Counted from the first letter of the stretch, positions 6,228 to 13,200 are shown. The stretch: DNA of 21,921 bases from Ruminococcus sp. UBA3800 (GCA_002368715.1 DFEO01000140.1:1-21921); one strand, 5' to 3'. Notes: a model not told the origin generated them from the letters alone. A program made the numbers and translations.

Positions 6228-7166
6228 TCAGGTATTTCCCCAATACTCTCTCCAAACGTAGAAGTAGCCCCAGGGGATGCTGAACGAGTATGCGATCTTG
6301 CTGCTGACAGTATAGTAGCCTCTGTTTGACCAGAAGAAGATGTGGAAATCATTTGCTATACCGTTGAGCTCGGTCTTTGCATAGCAGGCGCCGTATGCAG
6401 CGGTCTTGATCCTCTCGGGAACTCTGTCATAGGTCGCACCGTCTCTTGCAAGTCCTGCGGAGGACATAAATCCGCCGCTGTAATATATGATATCGGAAAG
6501 CTTTCCGTATCTTGCATAATAAGGTGTCCAGGTCGGGTTATATGTGTACTTTGCAACTACGAAACGGTTTACGCAGCAGTCAGCTACATAAACGATAGGT
6601 CTGTCCCAGAACGGTGTATTGATGCCGCCTACCTCATGATAGGTGATCCTGCAAAGTGCTTCCCAGTCAGCCTGGTCGAAATTGAACCTTGCTGTCTTGA
6701 TGAGCTGAGAATTTGAAAGTCCCGAAAGACCTGCGCTGTTCTGAGCTCTTACTACAAATCTGTAACTGGTAGCTCTGTCAAGATTCTTAACTCTGTAATC
6801 GGTCTTGGTAGTAGCACCTATCCTCTTATACTTCTTGAACTTTCCGCCTCTGATATAAACATGATAAGCGGTAGCACCGGAAACGGGTTTCCAGTGAAGT
6901 ATTATCTGGTTCGTCTGAGCGTTGTAGGGATGAGAGTATCCCGTATCATACTTATATTCTCCAAGCAAAACAGGGGCTGCAGGAGCCTTTACCGCAGCAG
7001 CGGCATCCGCAGTCATACCGTCAGAGAAACATATTACCGTAAGGATCAGTGCAAACACTATTGCTGCTACCCTCATCGGCAAGCGTGTGCTGAAAGTTCT
7101 GTAATTAGCTGAATAATCCATGTTAAAAATCGACTTTCCCGGCTTGTGCTTCCGGAAGTCATTCAC
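6228..7166 (-). CDS. Secreted FN3 plus SleB-like cell wall hydrolase
   Basis: 312 aa. A basic N-terminus and a hydrophobic segment (about 32-55) ending in ADAAAA act as an export signal or anchor. Residues about 61-160 form a fibronectin type III domain, with LHWKPVSGATAYHVYIRG and the typical SYRFVVRAQNSAGLSGLSN end. Residues about 166-310 resemble the SleB/CwlJ Hydrolase_2 fold: LCRITYHEVGG matches the catalytic YGEARGE region with Glu kept, and VYVADCCVNR matches the VAAVILNRV helix. Family members are lytic transglycosylases or amidases acting on peptidoglycan. SD GGAAGGAG precedes the ATG. It is monocistronic, with its own terminator, and a WalR-type box lies 85 bases upstream. Because the hydrolase part is divergent, the enzymatic activity is less certain than the domain call. 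Confidence 0.8.
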   Translation of the reverse strand: MNDFRKHKPGKSIFNMDYSANYRTFSTRLPMRVAAIVFALILTVICFSDGMTADAAAAVKAPAAPVLLGEYKYDTGYSHPYNAQTNQIILHWKPVSGATAYHVYIRGGKFKKYKRIGATTKTDYRVKNLDRATSYRFVVRAQNSAGLSGLSNSQLIKTARFNFDQADWEALCRITYHEVGGINTPFWDRPIVYVADCCVNRFVVAKYTYNPTWTPYYARYGKLSDIIYYSGGFMSSAGLARDGATYDRVPERIKTAAYGACYAKTELNGIANDFHIFFWSNRGYYTVSSKIAYSFSIPWGYFYVWREYWGNT

Positions 7167-7182
7167 ACTCCTTCCATTAGAT

Positions 7183-7200
7183 AAGTGATAAGGATCACTT
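7183..7200 (-). other. Small hairpin in the leader of the hydrolase gene
   Basis: AAGTGAT (7183-7189) pairs with ATCACTT (7194-7200) across a 4-base loop, directly upstream of the SD at about 7170-7178. It may influence translation of the hydrolase. No riboswitch consensus is evident. Confidence 0.4.
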
Positions 7201-7225
7201 CACGATTTACAAATTGTTCATAACC

Positions 7226-7260
7226 GTTTTGTAATCAATAAAGTCAAAAGATTACAAAAC
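7226..7260 (-). repeat. 11-bp perfect inverted repeat over the -35 region of the hydrolase gene
   Basis: GTTTTGTAATC (7226-7236) and GATTACAAAAC (7250-7260) are exact inverted copies with a 13-base spacer that contains TTGACT (minus strand 7247-7242), a possible -35 box. The -10 at the matching distance is poor, which suits an activator-dependent or repressed promoter. Confidence 0.55.
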
Positions 7261-7267
7261 AATTACA
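7251..7267 (-). promoter_or_regulatory. WalR (YycF)-type binding site
   Basis: Minus strand reads TGTAAT-N5-TGTAAT, an exact match to the published WalR direct-repeat consensus TGTWAH-N5-TGTWAH. It ends 3 bases before the TTGACT -35 candidate. WalR controls cell wall hydrolases in Firmicutes, and the downstream gene is a SleB-like hydrolase, so site and target agree. A further TGTAAA (7211-7206) and an inverted TGTAAT (7230-7235) are close by. Confidence 0.6.
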
Positions 7268-7481
7268 ACAACTGTTATAAGGGTAACACAATTATTGCAA
7301 AAAGTCAAGTCTTTTGCCCTAAAAACTTAACTTTTGCAACAAACTGTCCTATTAAATTCTCTCTTTTTGTAGTATCTACACAATAATATCCAGTTTTTAC
7401 CAGCTAATTTCTTTTTATTTTATCATTTTTTGTCATAAGCGTTTTTGCGAAATATATAGTAATACAGGCTTGTTTTTTGCA
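7268..7481. other. AT-rich divergent intergenic region
   Basis: No gene is seen between the divergent hydrolase and S1-protein genes. The stretch is AT-rich with short dyads: TTGCAAAAAGT (7295-7305) against AACTTTTGCAA (7329-7339), a near-perfect pair, and TGTAG-TAT-CTACA (7368-7380). A second TTGACT lies on the minus strand (7307-7302), with TATAAC (7279-7274) too far for a standard promoter. These may be further regulator sites for the hydrolase. Confidence 0.4.
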
Positions 7482-7487
7482 TATAAT
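7482..7487 (+). promoter_or_regulatory. -10 box of the S1-domain gene promoter
   Basis: A perfect TATAAT with no good -35 at 16-18 bases. Transcription would begin near 7494, at the foot of the hairpin at 7495-7528, giving a leader of about 108 bases. Confidence 0.45.
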
Positions 7488-7494
7488 TAACCAG

Positions 7495-7528
7495 AAACGG
7501 CGCTGAGCCCACTGCTGCTGCGCCGTTT
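7495..7528 (+). other. 5'-terminal leader hairpin
   Basis: AAACGGCGC (7495-7503) pairs perfectly with GCGCCGTTT (7520-7528) around a 16-base loop. No U-run follows on either strand, so it is not an intrinsic terminator. At the predicted transcript start it could protect the mRNA or act in autoregulation by the RNA-binding product. Confidence 0.55.
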
Positions 7529-7558
7529 GAAAAGTTAAGAATATGAATAAAACGTGAA

Positions 7559-7604
7559 AGGAGGGCGTGCTTTTTCATCGTCGGATAAGCACGCAGCAAA
7601 CATG
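7559..7604 (+). promoter_or_regulatory. Shine-Dalgarno separated from ATG by a hairpin
   Basis: A strong SD, AGGAGGG (7559-7565), is 36 bases from the in-frame ATG at 7602. The space is filled by an 8-bp perfect hairpin, GCGTGCTT (7565-7572) with AAGCACGC (7587-7594). Folding it out leaves about 7 bases between SD and ATG. This decides the start call, because the upstream in-frame GTG at 7554 has no SD of its own. Confidence 0.6.
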
Positions 7605-8519
7605 AAAAGATACCTGCCCGAGGGAAAGATCTTCAATGATCCCGAAAACCAGTATTATCTCAGCTCGCCTGAGGCCATGTCAGAAGCAATGACCCACGGC
7701 ATAACCGTCGAAGCAAGAGCAAGGATGTGCGATAACGCACATGACCTGTATATCGACCTTGAGTGCGGCACAGGGGTGATCCCCCGTGAAGAGGGTGCTA
7801 TCGGCATTAAAGAGGGAACGACCAAGGATATAGCCTTGCTTTCGAGAGTGAACAAGACCGTCTGCTTTAAAGTTACCGAAATAAAGGACACGCCCGACGG
7901 TCCGCTGTTCGTTCTCTCCCGCAGGAAGGCTCAGGAAGAGTGTATGGAAAACTTCGTGGCGCTGCTTGAAAACGGAGATATCATCCCTGCGAAAGTCACA
8001 CACCTGGAGACCTTCGGAGCTTTTGTAGATATCGGCTGCGGGATCGTGTCTCTTATCCCGATAGATGCAATATCCGTTTCCAGGATATCCCACCCTTGCG
8101 ACCGCTTTTTCAACGGCCAGGACATCTTTGCTGTTGTTAAGGGCAGGGACAGCGGCAGGATAACGCTTACCCACAAGGAGCTGCTGGGAACATGGCTTGA
8201 AAACGCTGAACAGTTTGCCCCCGGCGAGACTGTAAGCGGTATCGTGCGCTCGGTAGAGCCGTATGGAGTGTTCATCGAGCTCGCACCTAACCTTGCGGGG
8301 CTTGCCGAACCCAGAGAGGGCGTTTATCCCGGTCAGGCAGCAAGCGTTTACATAAAAGCTATAATCCCCGAGAAAATGAAGGTCAAGCTTATCATTGTCG
8401 ATGTGTTCGACAGCTCGGGCTTTCCGGGAAAGATAAACTATTTTATAAAGAGCGGAAAACTTGACAAATGGGTCTACTCGACCGACAGCTGCGGAAAGGA
8501 TATAGTTTCCGAATTCTGA
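7602..8519 (+). CDS. S1-domain RNA-binding protein
   Basis: 305 aa from ATG 7602. Three S1-like OB modules can be seen: the first has DLYIDLECGTGVIPREEGAIG (about 39-60); the second, about residues 123-195, has AKVTHLETFGAFVDIGCGIVS and ends in GRITLTHKELLG; the third, about residues 210-275, has SGIVRSVEPYGVFIEL and ends in KMKVKLIIVDV. The G-[AV]-F-[VI] cores are typical of S1 RNA-binding strands. The order resembles a shortened ribosomal protein S1 or the S1-like proteins common in Ruminococcaceae. A start at GTG 7554 would add 16 residues encoded by the SD and hairpin region, which look non-protein-like. Likely role: mRNA binding or translation modulation, possibly of its own structured leader. 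It is monocistronic, ending in a strong terminator. Confidence 0.85.
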   Translation: MKRYLPEGKIFNDPENQYYLSSPEAMSEAMTHGITVEARARMCDNAHDLYIDLECGTGVIPREEGAIGIKEGTTKDIALLSRVNKTVCFKVTEIKDTPDGPLFVLSRRKAQEECMENFVALLENGDIIPAKVTHLETFGAFVDIGCGIVSLIPIDAISVSRISHPCDRFFNGQDIFAVVKGRDSGRITLTHKELLGTWLENAEQFAPGETVSGIVRSVEPYGVFIELAPNLAGLAEPREGVYPGQAASVYIKAIIPEKMKVKLIIVDVFDSSGFPGKINYFIKSGKLDKWVYSTDSCGKDIVSEF

Positions 8520-8521
8520 CT

Positions 8522-8558
8522 AAAAAGGCCTGCTTCTTTTTTAAGAGGCAGGCTTTTT
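8522..8558 (+). terminator. Strong bidirectional intrinsic terminator
   Basis: GCCTGCTTCTT (8528-8538) pairs with AAGAGGCAGGC (8543-8553), 11 bp with one G-U pair and a 4-base loop, followed by TTTTT. The A-run before the stem gives a U-run on the other strand, so it can also stop transcription from the convergent lipoprotein gene. Confidence 0.9.
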
Positions 8559-8575
8559 CTTATAAAGCAGGAAAC

Positions 8576-8586
8576 ACTTCCCTGCT
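8576..8586. repeat. Left copy of 11-bp direct repeat ACTTCCCTGCT
   Basis: ACTTCCCTGCT here and at 9858-9868 flanks the AT-rich lipoprotein gene. Each copy lies in a weak hairpin context (GCAGG...CCTGC here, CAGGGA...TCCCTG at the other copy). They may be related terminators or scars of an insertion. Confidence 0.45.
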
Positions 8587-8621
8587 TTCTGCTTGTTGCA
8601 AAACTCTATTCGGCTCAATTA

Positions 8622-9752
8622 TCAAACATTTCCGTAAGTGTATTTTACGGTTTCTGCAAGAACATCAAAGTTGCCAAGTGCAGCGTCTTCTGCCGAGTAT
8701 ATTTCCTTTAGCTGTATTTTTCCTCCGGAATATGTTTCTTTTGATGCTGTAAAATAAAAATCCTCGCCATAGTCATCATTATTCCAATATTTACTTAAGC
8801 ACGTTTTTACATAATCATCTCCATTATATTCATATTCATATCGGAAACTGTTTTGCAGCGTTGTCTGTCCGTCTTGTAAAGATTCCACCTTTTTCGATGT
8901 GCAGTTATTATGGTCATCAAAAGTATATGTATCTATTTGTCCGCCACCGTAGGAATATGTTGTTGTGACCTTAGTATTATTTCCATTAGCATCATATTCA
9001 TATGCTTTTTCTCCGGTTTGTATTTCATCACCACTATTATCCTTAGCCACAAAGCTTTCCTTCTGAACATGACCGTCATTGTTATAAGAATAAGTTGTTG
9101 TAACAGCTCTTCCATAATCCGTTTCCGTTCCATCATATTGTGTCTCTTGAGATAGACGTCCCTCGCTGTCATATTCGTATAAATATGTATTATTCACTCT
9201 TGAACTTTCATAAATCAATAATTTAGTCACCTTGCCATTATTATCATAAAAGTCTTCAAAATCCAATTCACCATTCTTATCATATTGCTTTGAATGCTTA
9301 AAATCATCATCATACTCACATGTGTATGCGCTTTCCTTTATACTTGCTTTTGAAAGCTCAGGATCCCCCTCGATCGTTGACTTTAAGGGATAGATATCTC
9401 CATTATTGCTTTTTACATATTCAAGGTTCTGAGCGTATATCAAATCACCGCTTGGAGTAAAATGCTCTACCTTTAGCAAAACCTGTTCTTCCTCGGGTTT
9501 CTCCTCCTCAGCGCTGTTTGCTTTTTTTGACTCCTCCGCAGAACTCGGCTCATCCGTTGCAGACTCCGGTATGTCTGCTCCGGGAGCAATGTCATAGCCG
9601 GGCTCGTTTGGAATTTCCGTTACTCTTTCTATGGTGCTGTTTTCTTCAGTCACCATTCCTGAATCCTGCTGAGATGATGAATCTCCGCAGGCAGTAAGGC
9701 AAGCAGCAGCAAGAGTTATTGCAAAAATAGCTTTAAGATAGTGTTGTTTCAT
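8622..9752 (-). CDS. YD-repeat lipoprotein
   Basis: 376 aa. Lipoprotein signal with lipobox LTAC (Cys 22), then a Ser/Glu-rich linker to about residue 95. The rest is a series of degenerate YD-type repeats: YEYDSEGRLSQETQY, TTTYSYNNDGHVQKE, KAYEYDANGNNTKVTTT, DTYTFDDHNNCTSKK, FRYEYEYNGDDYVKTC. YD repeats form beta-sheet shells in Rhs/teneurin proteins, but this protein is short and has no toxin-like C-terminus. It is probably surface-exposed; function unknown. Third positions are visibly richer in A and T than in neighbouring genes, and the gene stands alone between terminators, which suggests an acquired gene. SD AAAGGAG precedes the ATG. Confidence 0.82.
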   Translation of the reverse strand: MKQHYLKAIFAITLAAACLTACGDSSSQQDSGMVTEENSTIERVTEIPNEPGYDIAPGADIPESATDEPSSAEESKKANSAEEEKPEEEQVLLKVEHFTPSGDLIYAQNLEYVKSNNGDIYPLKSTIEGDPELSKASIKESAYTCEYDDDFKHSKQYDKNGELDFEDFYDNNGKVTKLLIYESSRVNNTYLYEYDSEGRLSQETQYDGTETDYGRAVTTTYSYNNDGHVQKESFVAKDNSGDEIQTGEKAYEYDANGNNTKVTTTYSYGGGQIDTYTFDDHNNCTSKKVESLQDGQTTLQNSFRYEYEYNGDDYVKTCLSKYWNNDDYGEDFYFTASKETYSGGKIQLKEIYSAEDAALGNFDVLAETVKYTYGNV

Positions 9753-9849
9753 ATATATAGCTCCTTTTTCTGTATAATTTGGGAATAATTATAATTTATA
9801 TGTATAATTATTTATTTAACGATATATGTCCAAGATGTTAAATTAAAAT

Positions 9850-9866
9850 CAGGGATAACTTCCCTG
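9850..9866 (-). terminator. Terminator candidate after rarA
   Basis: On the minus strand CAGGGA-AGTTA-TCCCTG is followed by ATTTTAATTTAA. The stem is 6 bp and touches the rarA stop codon. The U-tract is broken, so its strength is uncertain. The right copy of the 11-bp direct repeat (9858-9868) lies inside it. Confidence 0.5.
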
Positions 9867-9868
9867 CT
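9858..9868. repeat. Right copy of 11-bp direct repeat ACTTCCCTGCT
   Basis: Exact copy of 8576-8586, 1282 bases away. It overlaps the last bases of rarA and its terminator hairpin. Between it and the lipoprotein start is an AT-rich promoter region with several TATAAT-like stretches (about 9770-9830). Confidence 0.45.
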
Positions 9869-11135
9869 ATTTGTTTTTCTTTATCTTCTCCCAGTACTGT
9901 TTGGCAGCCTGTTCATTCTTGTTCTCTCCGTATTCATAATATACCCTGCCGACCAGAGGATCGGGCATATACTGCTGCTCGACCCAATGATGAGGGAAAA
10001 GATGAGGATAGATATAGTGCTGACCCTTTTTCTCGGCCTCGTCACCGTCAAAATGCTTGTTCTGAAGGTTTCTCGGGAAATCTCCGGTCTCACCGTTTTT
10101 AACATCGGCAAGAGCCGCATCTATGGCGAGATAGGAGCTGTTTGATTTCGGAGCTGTTGCAAGGAACACCACAGCCTCGCCCAGAGGTATCCTTGCCTCC
10201 GGCAGACCAAGCTGCATAGCGCTGTCCACACAGGCCTTGACTATCGGTACTGCCATAGGGTATGCAAGACCTATGTCCTCGCTTGCGATGACCAACAGCC
10301 TGCGGCTGAGGGATATTATATCTCCAGCCTCGATAAGCCTTGCCGCATAATGAAGTGCTGCGTTTTCATCTGAGCCCCTTATAGACTTCTGCAATGCAGA
10401 TAGTATATCATAATGTGAATCGCCGTCCCTGTCATAGCGCATATTGCTGCGCTGGGTAAGAAGCTTCACACTGTCAAGAGAAACACTCAGTCTCTCGCCG
10501 TCATTGTCTGCCGAAAGGATACACAGCTCGACCGTATTTATCGACTTCCTTACATCTCCTCCGCAGCCGTGTGCGATATGATCGACCACACCGTTTTCAA
10601 GTCTCAGCTTCAGCCCCAGCTCGTTTGCCATAAGCTGAAATGCCCTTGTTATGGCAGGCTTTATCTCCTCGGCAGTTACAGGCTTGAATTCAAACACAGT
10701 AGAACGGCTGATTATCGCATTATAAACATAAAAATACGGATTCTCGGTGGTGGACGATATAAGAGTTATGCTGCCGTCCTCTATATATTCGAGCAGGGAC
10801 TGCTGCTGCTTCTTATTAAGGTACTGTATCTCGTCAAGATAGAGAAGGATGCCGTTTATACCGCTGAGAGTCTGTGTCTCGGCAACTATCTGCTTTATAT
10901 CAGCCACGCTGGCATTGGTGCCGTTGAGCTTGTGCATCGTCATATTTGTGTTCTCGGCAATAAGCCTTGCAACAGTAGTCTTTCCCACACCCGAAGGGCC
11001 GTAAAAGATCATATTGGGTATCTTTCCGCTTTCGATTATCCTGCGAAGCGGTTTGTTTTCGGACAGAAGGTCTTTCTGTCCGACGATATCGTCAAGGCTT
11101 TTGGGCCTTATCTTTTCAGCAAGAGGTGTGCCCAT
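9867..11135 (-). CDS. rarA: Replication-associated recombination ATPase RarA/MgsA
   Basis: 422 aa, the usual length for RarA/MgsA/WRNIP1. Walker A is GPSGVGKT (46-53), Walker B is ILLYLDEIQ (96-104), sensor 1 is LISSTTENP, and SRSTVFEF carries the likely arginine finger. The C-terminal half has the family stretches SIRGSDENAALHYAARLIEAGD and ASEDIGLAYPMA, and ends with the HHWVEQQYMP region. RarA acts at stalled replication forks in the cytoplasm, interacting with SSB and the clamp loader. SD AAAGGAG lies before the ATG. It starts 25 bases after the stop of the flavodoxin-like gene, so the two are probably co-transcribed. Confidence 0.95.
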   Translation of the reverse strand: MGTPLAEKIRPKSLDDIVGQKDLLSENKPLRRIIESGKIPNMIFYGPSGVGKTTVARLIAENTNMTMHKLNGTNASVADIKQIVAETQTLSGINGILLYLDEIQYLNKKQQQSLLEYIEDGSITLISSTTENPYFYVYNAIISRSTVFEFKPVTAEEIKPAITRAFQLMANELGLKLRLENGVVDHIAHGCGGDVRKSINTVELCILSADNDGERLSVSLDSVKLLTQRSNMRYDRDGDSHYDILSALQKSIRGSDENAALHYAARLIEAGDIISLSRRLLVIASEDIGLAYPMAVPIVKACVDSAMQLGLPEARIPLGEAVVFLATAPKSNSSYLAIDAALADVKNGETGDFPRNLQNKHFDGDEAEKKGQHYIYPHLFPHHWVEQQYMPDPLVGRVYYEYGENKNEQAAKQYWEKIKKNK

Positions 11136-11160
11136 AAGTACACTCCTTTACAATAGTTAT

Positions 11161-11970
11161 TCAAACCGGCGAAGGCTTAGTCTCAGAGATCTTTTTAAGC
11201 CACTTGTAAACGACATCCTTAGCCTCGGTGGTATCATCGTCAAACACCTCGAGAACAGGAGCTGAAAGCTTTATCCCGGCTGCCTTTTCAAGGCCTGAAA
11301 CGCTCTCGGCCTTTCCGCTGCCGCCGTGAGAAACAACGGCAAACACATACTGAGGGTCCTTATCATCATGGCGGAACTCGGCCTGTTCGACAAACGTTTC
11401 AACAGCTTTCGGTATAGTTCCCCACCAGACAGGGTAAATAATGAATACAGTATCGTATTTGGAAAGATCGGGGATCTCTGATCTGAGCTTTACGTCTTCA
11501 TCATTATCAAATTCTTTTTTGGCTTCTGCTACCGTTCCCGAATAAGTATCCGGGTAGGTCTTTTCAGTAATGATCGAACAATAATCACATTCACCGACCG
11601 AGCTTCCTATCATGCTTGAAAGAAGCTCACAGTTACCGATTATCCTGTCACCCTGAAGCTCATCATGATGATCGACCATCAATGATGCTCCTGAAACAGC
11701 ATCGACATTATCAATCAGCTTTGCATTTTCTGCATATGTGAAGCTGACGACAAGAATACGGTTATCTTTCTTTATACTGTCAAGATCAACGGATCTGATA
11801 TCCAAAGCAGCCGACAGATCAACTTCTTTTTCAATAAAATGTCTTTTGATATATGAGAGCCCGAAAGCAAAAAACAAGACTATGATAACACCTATAATGA
11901 TAAGAACTATTATCAGCTTCTTATGTGACTTGTTCTTTAAAGTATCCTGAATTTTTGCTGCTTCGCTCAT
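11161..11970 (-). CDS. Membrane-anchored flavodoxin-like protein
   Basis: 269 aa from ATG 11970, which follows SD AAAAGGAG. An upstream in-frame start at 12015 lacks support. A short basic N-terminus (NKSHKK) precedes one transmembrane segment (about 20-40), and the rest is soluble. ILVVSF begins a Rossmann-like strand where flavodoxins have the FMN phosphate loop, but the T-x-T-G-x-T pattern is degenerate (SFTYAENAK). KYDTVFIIYPVWWGTIPKAV and AVVSHGGSGKAESVSGLEKA match the flavodoxin_4 family well. The positive-inside rule would place the flavodoxin domain outside the membrane, where it could carry electrons or bind exported flavin; this is inferred. It is the first gene of a probable operon with rarA. 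Confidence 0.78.
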   Translation of the reverse strand: MSEAAKIQDTLKNKSHKKLIIVLIIIGVIIVLFFAFGLSYIKRHFIEKEVDLSAALDIRSVDLDSIKKDNRILVVSFTYAENAKLIDNVDAVSGASLMVDHHDELQGDRIIGNCELLSSMIGSSVGECDYCSIITEKTYPDTYSGTVAEAKKEFDNDEDVKLRSEIPDLSKYDTVFIIYPVWWGTIPKAVETFVEQAEFRHDDKDPQYVFAVVSHGGSGKAESVSGLEKAAGIKLSAPVLEVFDDDTTEAKDVVYKWLKKISETKPSPV

Positions 11971-12041
11971 AGATCCATCTCCTTTTATAGAGTCGAAAAC
12001 CGATAACACAGCCATTCAGCGGCTGTCACTTCACTATCTCG

Positions 12042-12070
12042 ATTATAACATACTTCACAGATTTCGTCAA
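12042..12070 (-). promoter_or_regulatory. Promoter of the flavodoxin-like/rarA operon
   Basis: Minus strand TTGACG (12070-12065), exactly 17 bases, TATAAT (12047-12042), with a TG-n extended -10. It lies right after the tRNA terminator. The leader holds a CAGCC...GGCTG hairpin (about 12009-12025). Confidence 0.75.
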
Positions 12071-12071
12071 C

Positions 12072-12097
12072 AAAAAAAGCAGAGCCAAACGCTCTGC
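12072..12097 (-). terminator. Intrinsic terminator of tRNA-Leu
   Basis: Minus-strand GCAGAGC-GTTTG-GCTCTGC (12097-12079) followed by TTTTTTT. Perfect 7-bp stem directly downstream of the tRNA. Confidence 0.9.
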
Positions 12098-12105
12098 CCG
12101 TATAG

Positions 12106-12190
12106 TGCCGCTGACCGGACTTGAACCGGTACGATCTCAATGATCGGGGGATTTTAAGTCCCCTGTGTCTGCCGATTTCACCACAGCGGC
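12106..12190 (-). tRNA. tRNA-Leu (anticodon UAA)
   Basis: 85 bases, class II. The acceptor arm is GCCGCTG (from 12190) with CAGCGGC plus discriminator A (12106). The anticodon stem-loop reads GGGGACTTAAAATCCCC with anticodon TAA. A long variable arm with paired GATC...GATC follows, then the T arm CCGGTTCAAGTCCGG. CCA is not encoded; CTA follows the discriminator base. It has its own consensus promoter and terminator, so it is a single-gene transcript reading UUA/UUG codons. Confidence 0.97.
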
Positions 12191-12204
12191 TCGTCACAAA
12201 GGTA

Positions 12205-12233
12205 ATTATACTATATTCTTTCTGTTTTGTCAA
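12205..12233 (-). promoter_or_regulatory. Promoter of tRNA-Leu
   Basis: Minus strand TTGACA (12233-12228), 17 bases, TATAAT (12210-12205). A full consensus promoter about 15 bases before the tRNA 5' end. Confidence 0.85.
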
Positions 12234-12279
12234 GAAAAAAATAAGTTTGAAAAACGTGAAGAGAAACAGGTCATTTTAA

Positions 12280-12308
12280 TTGACTTATTTAAAAAACTGT
12301 GCTATAAT
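12280..12308 (+). promoter_or_regulatory. Promoter of the HAD-walJ-rlmH operon
   Basis: TTGACT (12280-12285), 17 bases, TATAAT (12303-12308), with extended -10 TGC. It lies about 32 bases before the HAD SD and is divergent from the tRNA promoter. Confidence 0.85.
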
Positions 12309-12347
12309 CTAAAAGGATATCAGTATTTTGCGGGAGGAGGAGCTTTT

Positions 12348-13199
12348 ATGGCAAGTGCAAAGGATAAGAACACGCTGGTCATATCTGACCTTGACGGAAC
12401 GCTTTTGAACGACAACGCCGAAATATCCTGGGTAACATCATTCAAGCTCAACGATCTCATTGAAGAAAACGGGCTTTTCTTCTCTATTGCCACAGCAAGG
12501 ACCTGGGCATCCTGCAAAAAGATACTGGCTCCGCTCAGACTCAGACTTCCGATAGTTCTCATGAACGGAGTTCTCATCTATGACCCCAAGCTGAAAAAAT
12601 ACGACGTCGTAAACAGGCTCGACGGCGGAATGAAGCTGAAGATAGACAGACTGTGTACAAGCCTTGGGATCGAATGCTTTATGTATACCATATTCAAGAA
12701 CGATATGAATACGTATTACAGAAAGCTTGCTACTCCTGCTATGAAAAGCTTTTTTGAGGAGAGAAAGAAAAAGTATTATAAGTCATTCACCCAGATAGAC
12801 CACTTTGAAAAAGTGAATGCCGACGTTATCTACTTTACATTCATTGATACCAAGGAAAGGCTCCAGAAGGTGTATGACAGCTTCAAGTATAATTCAGAGG
12901 TCACTATGACCTTTTATGAGGACGTTTATAAAGAGGGGCTGTGGTATCTCGAGATATTCTCGTCCTCTGCTTCAAAGAAAAAGGGAGTGCAGTATATAAA
13001 GGATTACTGCGGATTTGACAGAGTCATCGGATTTGGAGATAACCTTAACGACATACCGATGTTTGAAGCCTGCGACGAAAAGGTGTGCGTGAGCAACGCC
13101 GCCGACGAGATAAAGGAATACTGTGACAGGATGATAGGAAAAAACACCGACGACGCAGTTGCAAATTATCTCTACGACAGGTTCAGAAAGGACAATTGA
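12348..13199 (+). CDS. Cof-type HAD superfamily phosphatase
   Basis: 283 aa from ATG 12348, preceded by GGGAGGAGG. Motif I is SDLDGTLL (Asp 14 nucleophile, Asp 16 acid/base), motif II is in SIATAR, and motif IV is GFGDNLNDIPMF (228-239). A C2-type cap (about 85-200) sits in between, as in the Cof/YbdK group of sugar-phosphate and phosphorylated-cofactor phosphatases. The cap decides the substrate, which cannot be told from sequence here. It is cytoplasmic. The stop is one base before the walJ start, so the two are translated together, but a functional link to walJ is not known. Confidence 0.9.
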   Translation: MASAKDKNTLVISDLDGTLLNDNAEISWVTSFKLNDLIEENGLFFSIATARTWASCKKILAPLRLRLPIVLMNGVLIYDPKLKKYDVVNRLDGGMKLKIDRLCTSLGIECFMYTIFKNDMNTYYRKLATPAMKSFFEERKKKYYKSFTQIDHFEKVNADVIYFTFIDTKERLQKVYDSFKYNSEVTMTFYEDVYKEGLWYLEIFSSSASKKKGVQYIKDYCGFDRVIGFGDNLNDIPMFEACDEKVCVSNAADEIKEYCDRMIGKNTDDAVANYLYDRFRKDN

Positions 13200-13200
13200 T

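Noticed and set aside
7167..7260. A c-di-AMP (ydaO) riboswitch before the cell wall hydrolase
   Set aside because: Such riboswitches often precede wall hydrolases, but the conserved GGGACAGAGG-like and CGCCGAAGGG-like segments are absent and the leader is short and AT-rich.
7554..7601. GTG start for the S1-domain protein
   Set aside because: It has no upstream SD, and the added residues are encoded by the SD and hairpin sequences. ATG 7602 is preferred, though not proven.
12165..12347. N-terminal extension of the HAD phosphatase through the tRNA region
   Set aside because: It would read across the tRNA-Leu 5' end and both promoters; ATG 12348 has an excellent SD.
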